Positions 53,043 to 63,401 of a stretch of DNA of 64,000 nt are shown one piece after another. Where the stretch lies: assembly GCA_017506865.1 (NCBI GenBank), contig JAFCMP010000547.1:1674001-1738000 (forward strand), given 5' to 3'. The notes below the pieces were generated by a model. That model saw only the letters and a list, made by a program, of their open reading frames with translations, did not search any database and was not told the DNA's origin. The position numbers and the translations under genes are program-made. The DNA comes from Tribonema minus. Taxonomy: Eukaryota > Sar > Xanthophyceae > Tribonematales > Tribonemataceae. Positions within the stretch are counted from its first letter, which is position 1. Each line of letters begins with the position of its first letter.

Positions 53043-55271
53043 ATGCGCGTCACCAAGAGAAGCCGCTGCGTGCAACTTCAGTTTCAATGCCGGCCACACG
53101 CTGGCGTGCGCGCTGTGCGCGCAGAACAAAGTGCGACACAAGCTGCTGCAGCAGCTCGCACTCTTCATCATTTTGCAGAGCCATACAGTGTAACCACCCT
53201 GGGATCTGACCGAGTCGAGTGCTGCGTGTCGACTCGCGTGCGCCGCAGCGCAAAGTGCGATGAGCCGTTGGACCAGCTCATGCAGGTCGCCATCGGCGCG
53301 GTGCCCGACCCGCACACAGAGCCGCACGCCGCAGCGCTCAGCACCTCTGCAGCGGCGCAATCGCGCGCAGCGGCAGCAGCGCCAGCAGCAGACGCGCAAG
53401 CGCCGCCCGCAACTGCTGCCGAATGCGCGGAAGCCGCCGCAGCAGCAGCAGCAGCAGCGGCGGCAGCGGCGATCAACTCGCCTATCCGCAGCCCCCGGCC
53501 ACAGGCGCCAGCGGAGCTCCCCCTAGAACTGCCGTCTGTGCATGTTTTCAGCGCAGCGGCAATGGACGGCGCGTACCTCCGCGGCGGCAGCAGCAGCGGC
53601 GGCGGCGGCGGCAGCGGCGGCAGCGGCAGCGGCGGCGGATTGCACGCCTGGCGCGCCCCAGCGCCCGTTGCCGTGCGGGCGCCGTTCCTCGGCGGCATCG
53701 GCGGCGCGCGCAACAAGCTCCACCTGCGGCGGACGACCCGTGCGGCCAGCGCCATGCGCAGCAGCAGCAGCGGCGGAGACAATGGCAGCGACGGCAGCAG
53801 CAGCGGTGATTTTGTCATCGACGGGCGCGTGGTGCAGCCAGAGTGGCCAGCACTGCCGACGGACGGCAGCGACGGCGGCAGCGGCGATGACGACGCGCTT
53901 GCAGACGGCGGCAGCGGCGGCGGCGACGGCGACGTGCCGCTCGCGGTCGCCTTCTACCGCGGCGCGCCCGACGACCGCGGGCGTGCGCTGCGCGAGATGC
54001 TGCGGCGCGACGACGAGTGGCTCGAGCGCACGCACAACTTCATCCAGTGGTGGTTCCCGAACGCGGAGCGCAGCGGCGTCAACTGGCGCGCGCCGCTCGT
54101 GACGCGCGCCGCGGCGGACGCGTTTCGTGCGGACGTGGCACTGCGCGCGCGCATGCGCTGCGCGCTCGTGCGCATGCTCTCATTCTACGGGCTGGTGCTG
54201 GTGGAGCGCGGCGGCGGCGGCGGTGCTCAGGGCGAAGGCGGCGGCGCTGGCGGCAACAGCGGCGCAAAGGGCGGCGGGAGTGCTGCTGGCAGCAACGGCG
54301 GCGCTGTTGGCGGTGGTGGCGAGGATACAACCGGCGGCTTCGCCCAGAGCGGAACTCACGGTTCTGATGGCGGCAGCAGCAGCAGCAACGCCGTCAGCAG
54401 CAGCACACATAACAGTGTACCTGACAGCGCCTCACACGGCAGCGGCGACAACGGCAGCTCCGCTGCCCGCGACGGCACTGATAATGGTGGCCGCAAGGCT
54501 AATGGAGCAGAGCCTAGCAGCAGTGGCAGTGGCGTCAAGGGCGGTAGCGGCAGCACTGAACACGGCAGTGGCAGCGGCGGCGCAGCCAACGCCAGTGCTG
54601 GCAGCAGCCACCGCGCTGATGACGGCACAGCAGGTGGTGGCAGCGGCGGCAGCGTGGCTGATAGCGAGCGCACCGCTCATAGCACTGCAGAAGGCAGCAG
54701 TGGCCCGATATATCAGCAAGCTAACAACGACGGCGAAAGCACTGATGGGCAGGGCAGCCAACACACCACAGTGGAGGCGCCAGAAGTCAGCAGCAGCAAC
54801 GGCGGCAGCAACGGCGGCGGCGGCAGCAGCCAGGCTGCAGCCACCCACGGCGCTGGCAGCGGCGGCGCTGATGGCGCCGGCAGCAGCGCCAGCGCCGCCG
54901 CAGCCGCCGCAGGAGCGTCACCGTCACTTGCAGTTGTGAAGGGGGCGAACTTCGCGGCGCGCGCGCCCAACTGGACGCGCCGCGGCGACCACAACCACCT
55001 GCGGCTTACGCGCATCATCAAGGCACTCGCGCTGGCGGGGCTCGGCGCGGAGGCGGCGGCGCTGCGCGATGGCCTGCTGAGGTTGACGGAGGTGCGCGAC
55101 GAGCGCGCGCGCGGGTTCTGGGCGCGCGCCGTCGAGGACGCGGACGCCGCGCTGAGAGATACTGGCGGCGGCGGCGGCGGCGGCGGCAGAGGGCGGTATG
55201 GCGGCGGCGGTCGGTATGGCAGCGGCGGTGGCGGCGGCGGCGACAGCAGCGACGGCCACATGTCGGACTGA
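53043..55271 (+). CDS. OGFr-domain protein with a large low-complexity insert
   Basis: A 742-residue open frame. Residues about 90-300 are Ala-, Ser- and Gly-rich. From about residue 300 the conserved region of opioid-growth-factor-receptor-like proteins appears: VAFYRGAPDDRGRALREMLR, DDEWLERTHNFIQWWFPNAE, NWRAPLVTR and MLSFYGLVL (about 304-386). The closing part, NHLRLTRIIKALALAGLGAE (about 651-670), is separated from it by some 260 residues of Gly/Ser/Ala-rich sequence. In relatives these two parts are close together. The tail is Gly-rich and ends GDSSDGHMSD. In animals such proteins are nuclear-envelope associated; in algae their role is unknown. The true start may lie elsewhere, since the first 90 residues look like shadow sequence. 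The same strand at 52879-53193 has an open stretch in another frame that might be an upstream exon. Confidence 0.7.
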   Translation: MRVTKRSRCVQLQFQCRPHAGVRAVRAEQSATQAAAAARTLHHFAEPYSVTTLGSDRVECCVSTRVRRSAKCDEPLDQLMQVAIGAVPDPHTEPHAAALSTSAAAQSRAAAAAPAADAQAPPATAAECAEAAAAAAAAAAAAAINSPIRSPRPQAPAELPLELPSVHVFSAAAMDGAYLRGGSSSGGGGGSGGSGSGGGLHAWRAPAPVAVRAPFLGGIGGARNKLHLRRTTRAASAMRSSSSGGDNGSDGSSSGDFVIDGRVVQPEWPALPTDGSDGGSGDDDALADGGSGGGDGDVPLAVAFYRGAPDDRGRALREMLRRDDEWLERTHNFIQWWFPNAERSGVNWRAPLVTRAAADAFRADVALRARMRCALVRMLSFYGLVLVERGGGGGAQGEGGGAGGNSGAKGGGSAAGSNGGAVGGGGEDTTGGFAQSGTHGSDGGSSSSNAVSSSTHNSVPDSASHGSGDNGSSAARDGTDNGGRKANGAEPSSSGSGVKGGSGSTEHGSGSGGAANASAGSSHRADDGTAGGGSGGSVADSERTAHSTAEGSSGPIYQQANNDGESTDGQGSQHTTVEAPEVSSSNGGSNGGGGSSQAAATHGAGSGGADGAGSSASAAAAAAGASPSLAVVKGANFAARAPNWTRRGDHNHLRLTRIIKALALAGLGAEAAALRDGLLRLTEVRDERARGFWARAVEDADAALRDTGGGGGGGGRGRYGGGGRYGSGGGGGGDSSDGHMSD

Positions 55272-55600
55272 GTCCCTCTCGCTGACGATACGGTGGCGAC
55301 GGGTGGTACGCCGGCGGCGGTGGCGGCGGCGGCGGCGGCGGCGGCGACAGTGACGGCCACATGTCAGGCTGAGTCCCTCATCGCTGACGGTACGGTGGCG
55401 GCGGGTGGTACGCCAGCGGCGGTGGCGGCGGCGGCGGCAGCGGCGACAGCAGCGACGGCCACATGTCGGACTGAATCCCTCATCGCTGACTGCTGCAATG
55501 GCGGCGGGCGGACGTCGGTGCAGCGGCGGCAGCGGCGGCGGCAGCGATGGCAACGGTCACATATCGGACAGAGTGCCGCATCGCTGACTGCTGCGGCAGC
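55180..55600 (+). repeat. Tandem copies of the 3' end of the OGFr-domain gene
   Basis: The last 90-120 bp of the coding region (ggcggcggcg runs, then gacagcagcgacggccacat and gtcggactga with stop, then gtccctcatcgctgacg) recur three to four times past the stop, ending near 55363-55373, 55464-55474 and 55557-55570. Later copies are more diverged. It resembles the junction copies seen in the introns of neighbouring genes, but lies at a gene end. Confidence 0.85.
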
Positions 55601-57367
55601 GGCAGGCGGCCGTTGGTGCAGCGGGCTATGGTGGCGGTGGCTTAGACAGCAGCAAGAGCTCCGTGTCGGACTTGTCCCTGGCAGCTGCGGCGGCGCACAG
55701 CGGCTGGCGTGGCAGCGGGCCTGGCGCCGGCGACAGCAGCGACCACTACATAGGGACCGAGTCCCTTACTGCTGCGGCGGCAATTGCGGTGGCGGTGGTA
55801 CGGCTACGGCAGTGAAGATGTCGTGATAGAATGCTGCCATGAGGATGCTTCGTAGCAGCTGTGACGACAGCACTAGAAGCCGCAGCCGCGGCAGCTATGG
55901 CAGTGCTGATCTGATCTTGCAGTGATCATGCGGCTGCCGAGATTGTAGTGACCGCCATACCTGCGATGGTCGCAACCTTGTTTGATCGCAACTGCGGAGG
56001 CGGCGATAGTTGCATTGGCAGCCAAGCGGCAGTTGGCCTGCAGCGGCCGCTGCTGCAGCGATCCGCGCTGCTCCGCCGTCTCTTCGTGCAAAGTGACCAA
56101 TGGCGCCACCATCAAGCAACGCCGTCATCATTATTTTGCAGTGTTTCCCATGCCAGAGACTGACGACAGCGGCCTGCTTCGCGGCTCGCATACATGGGTT
56201 TACGAGGCCACGCCAGCATGAGAGTCATGCGTGAGAGTCACTTGCTTGCATGCGCAACAATTTGGACAACGCTTGCGGCTGATGGCGCAGTGTTCCTTCC
56301 TGACAAGAATTGGCCTCAAAAAGCTGCTGCCAATGATGACGATGATGATACCTCAATGTATTGATTGAATGGAGGTCCCATGACGTGCATTGCTCACTTG
56401 CGGCTGCGTTGTTTTATCTGCAACGCATGCTGGTGGCATTGCGCATTACGATTAGAATTCGACTTCAAAATATGCAGGATGCAGTGGGCAGTGCTTGCAT
56501 ATTGTAGTGACTGTGCAGGCAAGCATTGCTGTTCTACACATGACCCAGATGATGACAGCACTCTGTACAGCTAAAGGACGCTTCACGAGCCAGTAATACG
56601 ATGTATACTTGTTTTACAGACTGCTGGCAGTATCAGTGCACGCTGTATGCAAACTCGTCGAAGTCGAAGCTGAGGCACGCACCGTCCCCCCCCCCCTCCA
56701 CACAGTCTCGGGCATGCGCCCGGGACCGTTCTGCATCTTCTCCGCGCTCGCAAGACCTAAGCCGTGACCTGTCACCTCACAGCTGCGATCATGTCCATCG
56801 TGACCTTGCCAGATGGCTCCTTGATGCAGTGTCTCAGTAACACGCCAAGTCATCAACGACACCGGCGACACGGTCAGGTAAGGCGTACCGCGCCCTTGCT
56901 GGCTGCTGCCCCTGGCAGCAGTTTGGATGTATGCTGCTGCCAACACCTGACGTGCGGCGCGATTACTGCCCAGATCGCAGTGCACTTCGTGGAAGCGTCC
57001 TCGAGGTTCAAGTGGCAGTTTCTAGTTCACAAGCCGGGGTGTGGCTACTACATGCTCCTTTCATTCACCTACAACTCTCGCCATTGCAGCAGGAATGCTT
57101 GCTGTCAACGACTCCATGGTGACGTTCAGAGCTTGAAGGCACGCAAGTTGAACGCGAAATGATCTTTGCAGCTGATGCTTACCTCCCGCTGCTACAAATC
57201 TTTGAACTGTGTGTGTTCTGCTGCATTCTGTATGTAGCGCCAACAGTGGCACGCACACTACCTGAAGGTGTGCGCTTCCGTGCTCCGTTGCCCCCTCCCC
57301 CCCCCCCCCCCCTGCCGTCTTGCCCTTAATCACCGCTAGGTTGAAGTCTTACTGCCGCCCTACGCTT
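55600..57367. other. Mostly non-coding; one candidate exon
   Basis: Decayed GGC-rich sequence to about 55850, then ordinary sequence without a recognised gene. A possible 48-nt exon lies at 56830-56877 (after gatgcag, before gtaagg) encoding VSVTRQVINDTGDTV, and might join an open stretch after the acceptor at about 56988 (ALRGSVLEVQVAVSSSQAG). These could be upstream exons of the Hint gene or of another gene. A poly-C run is at about 57297-57312. Confidence 0.35.
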
Positions 57368-57391
57368 ATGCGTTCTATTTGTGCAGCAGTC

Positions 57392-60105
57392 ATGCGCGCC
57401 TTCAAGAGCCTCCTGCGCGCCGTATTGCTGAACATCCTGCTTACAAACCTCATTTTTACGCAGGTTTGCGAAGCCGCGACATCCAGTTCAGGGTCCAGCT
57501 CTACCTTCATTCTCAAGTGAGTATGCGGAATCAGGCTGATCTTTTGTAGCGTACTATGCCAGAGACCAAGGTGACAGACACTGCAGAGCTGTGCAGGACA
57601 TGCGTTGACTGGCTCGGCGGGCGATGCTGCTACTAGTGCTGTACGTGATGGCTGTGAGCGCAAGCGCCATGTTCTGTCAGCTTCAAGTTGCCTGCTTGTT
57701 CGCTAAACCGAAGCCGTGATCACAGGCGGACCTGCTGCACTAATGATCATTTCGCGATTAAGAAATTCTTCACTGCGATGCAGCTTTGAGCTGGACATCC
57801 CCGAGCGCAACGCCGATGAGACCTACACCACGGTCGTATCGACGCTGGCTAGTGCACTACCGGGAGGCTCGGCCGGCATCTTTGTGGGCCGTGTCCCTGC
57901 CGCAGACGTGGAGGCTGCGTGTGAGTACATTGTCAACACTGGCAACTTCGACCTGCCATCGTCCATCACTGCCGCGGGTGCAACGACTGAAGCTACAACA
58001 CTGACGGTAACAGCCACGGGCGGATGCGGGGCTGCGGCTGCTGCTGCTGTCGTGCAGTCAGTGTGAGTGAACGAGAGTTGTCCACTCTGTGCCCCTTGTT
58101 GTACAGTTGGTACTGTTACACGGATTGTTCACTGTCGCAGCAACCCGCTGCAGCGGTCTAGAGCAGCTGGCAGCCCACGCAACAAGTACATCGGTGTCAA
58201 GAAGGGGCTCTAATGCAATGCGCCGATCATCATGCTATATGAATATGCGTGCTCTATGGCCGAGTCGCATCACCTTTTGCCAGCATCAGCATACCGCTCA
58301 GTTGCGGCGCTTTTAGTTATCTCATGTGATGCTTGACCAGGCGCTGGTATGCAGCGTCCTCTCAATATCTTGCCTTTTGCAGAGGGCGCGGATGAGGTTA
58401 GACTGGACAAAGAGGAAGCTCTTGAATTTGATTGTCACAGTCACCACGCTCCATCATTGACAAGCGCTCGTTGTATGCTCGCCCGCGTCTGAAGTCAGCA
58501 CTCAACGTGTGCCTGCACGCGCTTGCGCTATGATGCGCCTCAACCAGGTTTGAGGATCAGAGCACCGGCAACACGTATGCCGTCGTCTGCGACACAGACC
58601 CCAACGTCACCTCTGCGGTCGGCTGCGCCGTGTTCACCACTGGCGCCGAAGTGGACGCACTGTTCAACTCAGTGCGGCGACTCCGCAGCTCAGACGCCGG
58701 TCATCAGCAAGCCGGTTCGCTGCGGTTGCTTGGCGACGCAGAGTGTGTAGGGCCCGCGGCTTCTGGCGCTGCAACTGGCGCTGTCTGCGTTGCTGCTACT
58801 TTCTTCGCCATCTTCACGCTGGGAGCTTCCGAGGCTGCGTGCGAGGCCGCCATCGCGGCCAGCGGCACCGCAGGTGAGCTGGCGAGCATGTGCATGCGGA
58901 TAGCGCAGTGAAGGGTAGGTAGCAAAATTTGCGCCAGTGCTCAGCTTTCACATAGTTTTCACATGCCGACAACTCCATAATGTGACAGCGTGGCAGTGTC
59001 AGGGACTGATCAGTTGTGTACGAGCACACGTGGGCCAATGCTAAATGCCCAGACTTGCGGCTGTATTCATTTTTGTGTTGACAGCTGCTTACAACTCATG
59101 CTGCTGTCGGCATTGCCCTGCTGTCATGCCGCATCTGCAGTTGCCACTTGCAGTTCAAAGCTTTGACTTGGTGATTGCCGTGCCGTCATCACACACCTGC
59201 AATTGGCATTTGCAGTCCAAAGCTTTGACACACTGATTGCCCCGCTGGTATCCCACACCTGCAGTTGGCATCTGCAGTTCAAAGCTGGCTAAGGCAAATG
59301 GCGGCTGCCTCCCCTCCGACGCAACGGTGCTGCTGCGCGGCGGCACCACCGCGCGCATGGACACGCTGACCACGGGAGACCGAGGTTGCCGTGTGGAAGC
59401 AGGGGCGCGTGATCTACGAGCCCATCTACGAATGGGGTCACGGCGACGCTGATACCCTCGCGCCCTTCGTGGCACTGAAGCTCGAGGGCGGAGCGCGCCT
59501 GGAGCTGATGCCGGACCGCTTTGTGCCCACAGCCCCCGCTAACGCCCCCGGCGGCACACCGCTGCTCAAGCGCGCGCGCGACGTGGCGCGCGGCGACGCG
59601 GTGTGGGTGTTCGACGCGATGATGAGCACGGAACCTACGCCACGCGCCGTGCTCGACTCCACGCTCGCCGTCAAGCGCGGCCTCTGGAACCCCTACACGC
59701 TCAGTGGCACCATCGTCGCCAACGGCGTGGTGGCCTCCTCCCACAGCGCGTGGTTTGCAGACGGCGCCTTCGACAGCCTCAGCCTGCCTTTCAGCGCGCT
59801 GCCAGGCATCTACCAGGCCGCGCTCGCGACGGTGCGCGCACTGCGCGCGTTGCTGGGCGCCGCTCGCTACAACGCGCTGTACGACAAAATTGATGCTCGC
59901 CTGGTTCTGACGCACTTTGCAGCCGGCAACTTGGGGGCTGTTGGGGATGTTGTGGGCGCTGCTCGTGGCGTGCGCCGAGGTGCTGGCACAGGCGGTTGGC
60001 GCTGCGGGTACTGCTTGCGTCACGTCCTTCCTGCCGCTTACTGTGGTGGCGCTGGCAGCGGCGTGTGTGTGCCGCAGTAAGGGCAAGGTGGTTGCTGCTG
60101 CCTGA
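57392..60105 (+). CDS. Secreted Hint-domain (hedgehog/intein-type) protein, several exons
   Basis: Exon 57392-57516 encodes a signal-peptide-like MRAFKSLLRAVLLNILLTNL with a possible cleavage after CEA. Exon 57784-58062 (FELDIPERNADETYTTVVST...) and an exon from 58548 (FEDQSTGNTYAVVCDTD...), ending at a gtgagc donor after 58873 or at the stop 58911, join in frame. The exon from about 59290 carries the Hint domain: NGGCLPSDATVLLRGG with the cysteine at the splice position, LTTGD, then LMPDRFVPTAP, ARDVARGDAVWVFDA, and NPYTLSGTIVANGVVASSHSAW. Hint domains cleave themselves after the residue before the cysteine. Two apparent frame changes occur: an extra base near 59383, and near 59917, after which a hydrophobic segment (GLLGMLWALLVACAEVL) continues to a stop at 60105. 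The gene is therefore either decayed or affected by sequence errors. The substrate-side N-terminal domain is unrecognised. Confidence 0.65.
59130..59290 (+). repeat. Three copies of the acceptor region before the Hint exon
   Basis: The segment cacctgcagttggcatctgc followed by agttcaaagct occurs at about 59130-59165, 59192-59230 and 59252-59288. The last lies at the start of the Hint exon. Spacing is about 60 bp. Confidence 0.85.
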
Positions 60106-62262
60106 GTGGTTGTTGCAGTGAATGGTGGACGAGCAATAACTGCTGCCAACGCGTTTCGGCTGCAGCACCTCTTCTCATACATTGACGGCAATTTGCAATT
60201 CAAGACGGAGCCGGGCGACAGCTTTGGCTGTGCGCGCTGGTACTGTCATCTCCTTCCGTCCACCAGACGTACAGTGTGACAAGGGAGTAGCACTTACTGG
60301 AGTGTATGGTGTAACCATGGTTGCCCCCTTTGCGCTCTGCTGTTGATGTCCGGGGTTGACATCACACGTGTCCATTGATGCGCATACGTCTGCGGGGATG
60401 TTACTGTGCATGAATATATAAGTACTGACAGCGGTGCCTGGTGATTCTATCTGCTTCTGCATACTGTAAACCCAAGCCACTGCTAGGCAAGCAGAACTGT
60501 GCTGTGCAAGCAGCAGTGCGCCACACCCACCCTTGGAGATCCTTGAAGCAGCGGCAATGCTCCGCATCTCGGAAGAATGTTTACTCTCACCGAGAGTCTC
60601 ACGCCCTAACAGCATGGACGCACTGCAAATCTGACCCTGACCCTGACCTGTTATGGCGCCACTAAGGCTAGCACGACAGACTGACATGAGAAATGTGTAT
60701 GTGATGCAGTGTTGACCCTTCAAATTGATTGCGCGTTGTGTTGCTCCATGCGTCTGCATGCGTCTACGCACCATGCGTGTGCTGTGCATTGTAAAGTGAC
60801 AGTGGCAGCTGCAAATTCTTTAGCGGCTGTAGATTTGACAGCAAGCACAAACGGTGCCGCACTGTGCTTTAAGCTGCGTCTTAATGGTACGTAAGGGGCT
60901 CTTGCTTTGTGTTCACTTGCCATTGCAAACAAAGCAATAATTTAAAGCAATTAAGCTGTCCACTCAGCCAAGCTGTTCACTCAGCCTTAAGTTTCTGGCA
61001 TGGCCAGTGTGGGTGCTGCTGACACACACGCATCCGCGAATCGGTGCACATCATACTGTATTGCCTTAACTGTGCATTGGCTTCCTCTGCGCACTTTTGG
61101 CACCTTCAAGCATGGTCGTTTTACTGGCAAAAGTGCCCTCTGCGCGCTTTTGGCGGCACATTCAAGCATGGTGACTGGCATGGTATCTCGCCGCATTTGG
61201 TCGGGCGGCCAAAACATGGCGCGCTTGCCCTGCATACATCATGCTGTTGCTGAGTCTATTCTCACATTTCAGCATAATGTGTTGATGTGTTGGCACCAAT
61301 CTTGCACATATGCTGTTGCTGAGGCTATTTTCACATTTCAGCATAGTGTGTTGGCACCAAATTTGCTCACATAGCAGTACATGACGGATGCTTGCATTGA
61401 CAATCATCTGGCATTTCGCCAAGAGCAGCAACAGGTCCAGAAGAAATGAATGGGCAAAGCATATTTATGTATCCGCTGGCAGTCCAAACATAACACTCGC
61501 AGAAAGCGGAAGACACTCACACTTCAAACAACGCTAAAGTTGTTTCTTGCCCAAAGTAGTACGCTTGCATACGTGCGTGGTGCAGAATCCTTTCTGTCAA
61601 GAGCCTGTACGCGTCCATGCAATGCATGTCGTCGGGCGATCCCCCTGACATGCCAGGGGTGCACCAGGTATATTTCTTCAACTGGAGCTCGCGGGTCCAC
61701 GCTGCTGCTGTTATGAGTACATGAGCAGCTACACATGCGCAATAGGCTGTCGTCAACGACAAGCCATGTCTGAATCTGTTCTGTACCCCACCTTGCACAC
61801 CTTGCCCGCTGCCGCTCGCACATTACCGCATCTGCTCCATGGACGGCATGCTGAAATATTCACATCCCCCCATGGAGTGAAACGTCATTGAATGTGGCTA
61901 TAATGCGCTCAGTACTCCCTCATGATGATCGCCACTGGTCCGTGCGCATGATACTGGCCTCAATTTGTCCTGTGCTGCTGATGACACTTGTATGAACATA
62001 CACGTCACCGAACAACAACTTTGCTGGTGCAGCCTTTGGTACTGACACAACCTTTGCCACCACTGTCCCTGCCGCGCCCACCGTTGCAGCTGCTGCTGGT
62101 GCTGCTAGTGCTGGTGCTGCTGCTGGTGCTGCTGCTGGTGCTGCTGCTGCTGCCGCCACCACTGCCGCCGCCGCTGCCGCTGCCTCCTCAATACTAAACC
62201 AGTGTGTGCGTCAGCATGAGCAGGGTCTCAGCAGCACTCGCTGCATCATCAGCGCCCTCATC
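60106..62262. other. Intergenic, no gene recognised; local duplications
   Basis: No recognised gene. Two local tandem duplications: tctgcgcacttttggcacct-type units at 61087-61117 and 61139-61172, and atgctgttgctgagtctatt-type units of about 65 bp at 61241-61308 and 61310-61370. A gctgctggtgctgctg-type triplet run lies at about 62091-62190. A telomere-like ctgaccctgaccctgacc is near 60630. Confidence 0.5.
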
Positions 62263-62617
62263 CTAGCGAGTCAGGCTGGCGGCAGCGGCGGTAGGAGCGG
62301 CGGCGGCAGCAGTGGCGGAAGCAGCAGCGCTCAACCCCTCAGCAGCGCGCTGCAGCTCGCTGCGCTCGCGCGCGCGCCGCGACTGCTGCAGCGCCCGCCT
62401 TAGGCTCGCGCCCGCCTCCGCCTCTTCAGTCGTGCTGATGAAGGAGAGCCGCAGTGCCTGCCACTCCTGCAGAGGCGCAGCACGGCTCAGCACCGCCTCG
62501 GCAAGCTCCTGCTCCTGGCGCAGCAGCAGGCCCCGCAGGCTCATGTCGACCTCGAGGTCGAAGTGCTCGAGTGCGTGGCTTGTTTCAGCTGCAGCGCGGC
62601 GGTTACGCCTCCCAGTT

Positions 62618-62676
<59 letters not shown>

Positions 62677-63363
62677 CGCTCCTGCGCCTGCCGCAACAGC
62701 AGCGCAGCCCAGTCGCAGGCGCGCGTCCGCAGCAGCTGCAGTTCCTGCCGCCCGTGGTCGCACATCAACTGCTTCAGCCCCTCCTGGAAAGCCGTCCCCA
62801 ACGACGAAGGCGCCGGTTCCCCGCAGCGGTCAATGAAGTTGATGGCCTCATTGCAATCAGGCATGTATGTATAGAGCTTGGCGGCGGTGGACGCCGTTGG
62901 TGCAGCCACTGCAGATGCAGCCACGCTCAGCAGTTCCTTGAAACTTGGCAGCGAGGGCTCAGCACTTCTCTCCTGTGCAGGCGCGGCCGCTGCTGATGTT
63001 GAGCAAGGCTGAGCAGGCGGTGTCTGCACCCGTTGCTCTCCGCCCGATGGCAGGAGACGGGTTGACGCAGGGAGAGTCACCGTTGCAGTGGCGTCACTGT
63101 CATCAGTGGCAGCGGTGATCACAGACCCGGGGCTTTCCTCGTAGTGCATGTGGACAGCAGAGCGTGCAGGCACCACCACAGCATTGGCGAGAGCCGTGGT
63201 GACTGGCACCATGGGAACAGTGGCGGCGGCAGCAGCGGCGGCAGCAGCAACGGCTCCGCCCGCTGCAGCAGTAGCGATGCTGGGCCTCTTGGGTGGGTGG
63301 CTGGAGCTGGCAACGGCAGCAGCGTTGGGTAGGTTGGTCGAGCTTGTGCGCTTTGAGGTTGCC
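62263..63363 (-). CDS. Unrecognised Ala-rich coiled-coil protein, partial
   Basis: Minus-strand coding sequence in two open frames. The first starts after an acceptor-like gtcgcag at about 63363, is Ala/Thr/Ser-rich and contains SFKELLSVAASAV, MPDCNEAINFIDRCGEP and FQEGLKQLMCDHGRQELQLL, then an alanine run from a CAG repeat. The second (to the stop at 62263) reads ALEHFDLEVDMSLRGLLLRQ then EQELAEAVLSRAAPLQEWQA, and ends in a coiled coil (SLRRALQQSRRARERSELQR). Both look coding but lie in different frames, with the change falling between about 62565 and 62615, near the CAG repeat. This could be a frameshift or a sequencing problem. Upstream exons would lie beyond 63400. No family recognised. 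Confidence 0.5.
62618..62674. repeat. (CAG)19 microsatellite
   Basis: Nineteen uninterrupted CAG units on the plus strand, read as polyalanine (GCT) in the minus-strand gene. Confidence 0.95.
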
Positions 63364-63401
63364 TGCGACCCACAGACATGAGCAAACACAGCAATGAGCA
63401 A

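Noticed and set aside
52879-53193. Open frame MSSATATSKMVMQISRYFKA... as a separate gene
   Set aside because: No known family and no splice framing found. Kept only as a possible upstream exon of the OGFr gene.
53168-53818. Long antisense Ala/Leu/Pro-rich frames opposite the OGFr gene, and similar frames opposite POLH exon 15
   Set aside because: They are shadows of GC-rich low-complexity coding DNA. The sense frames carry recognisable domains.
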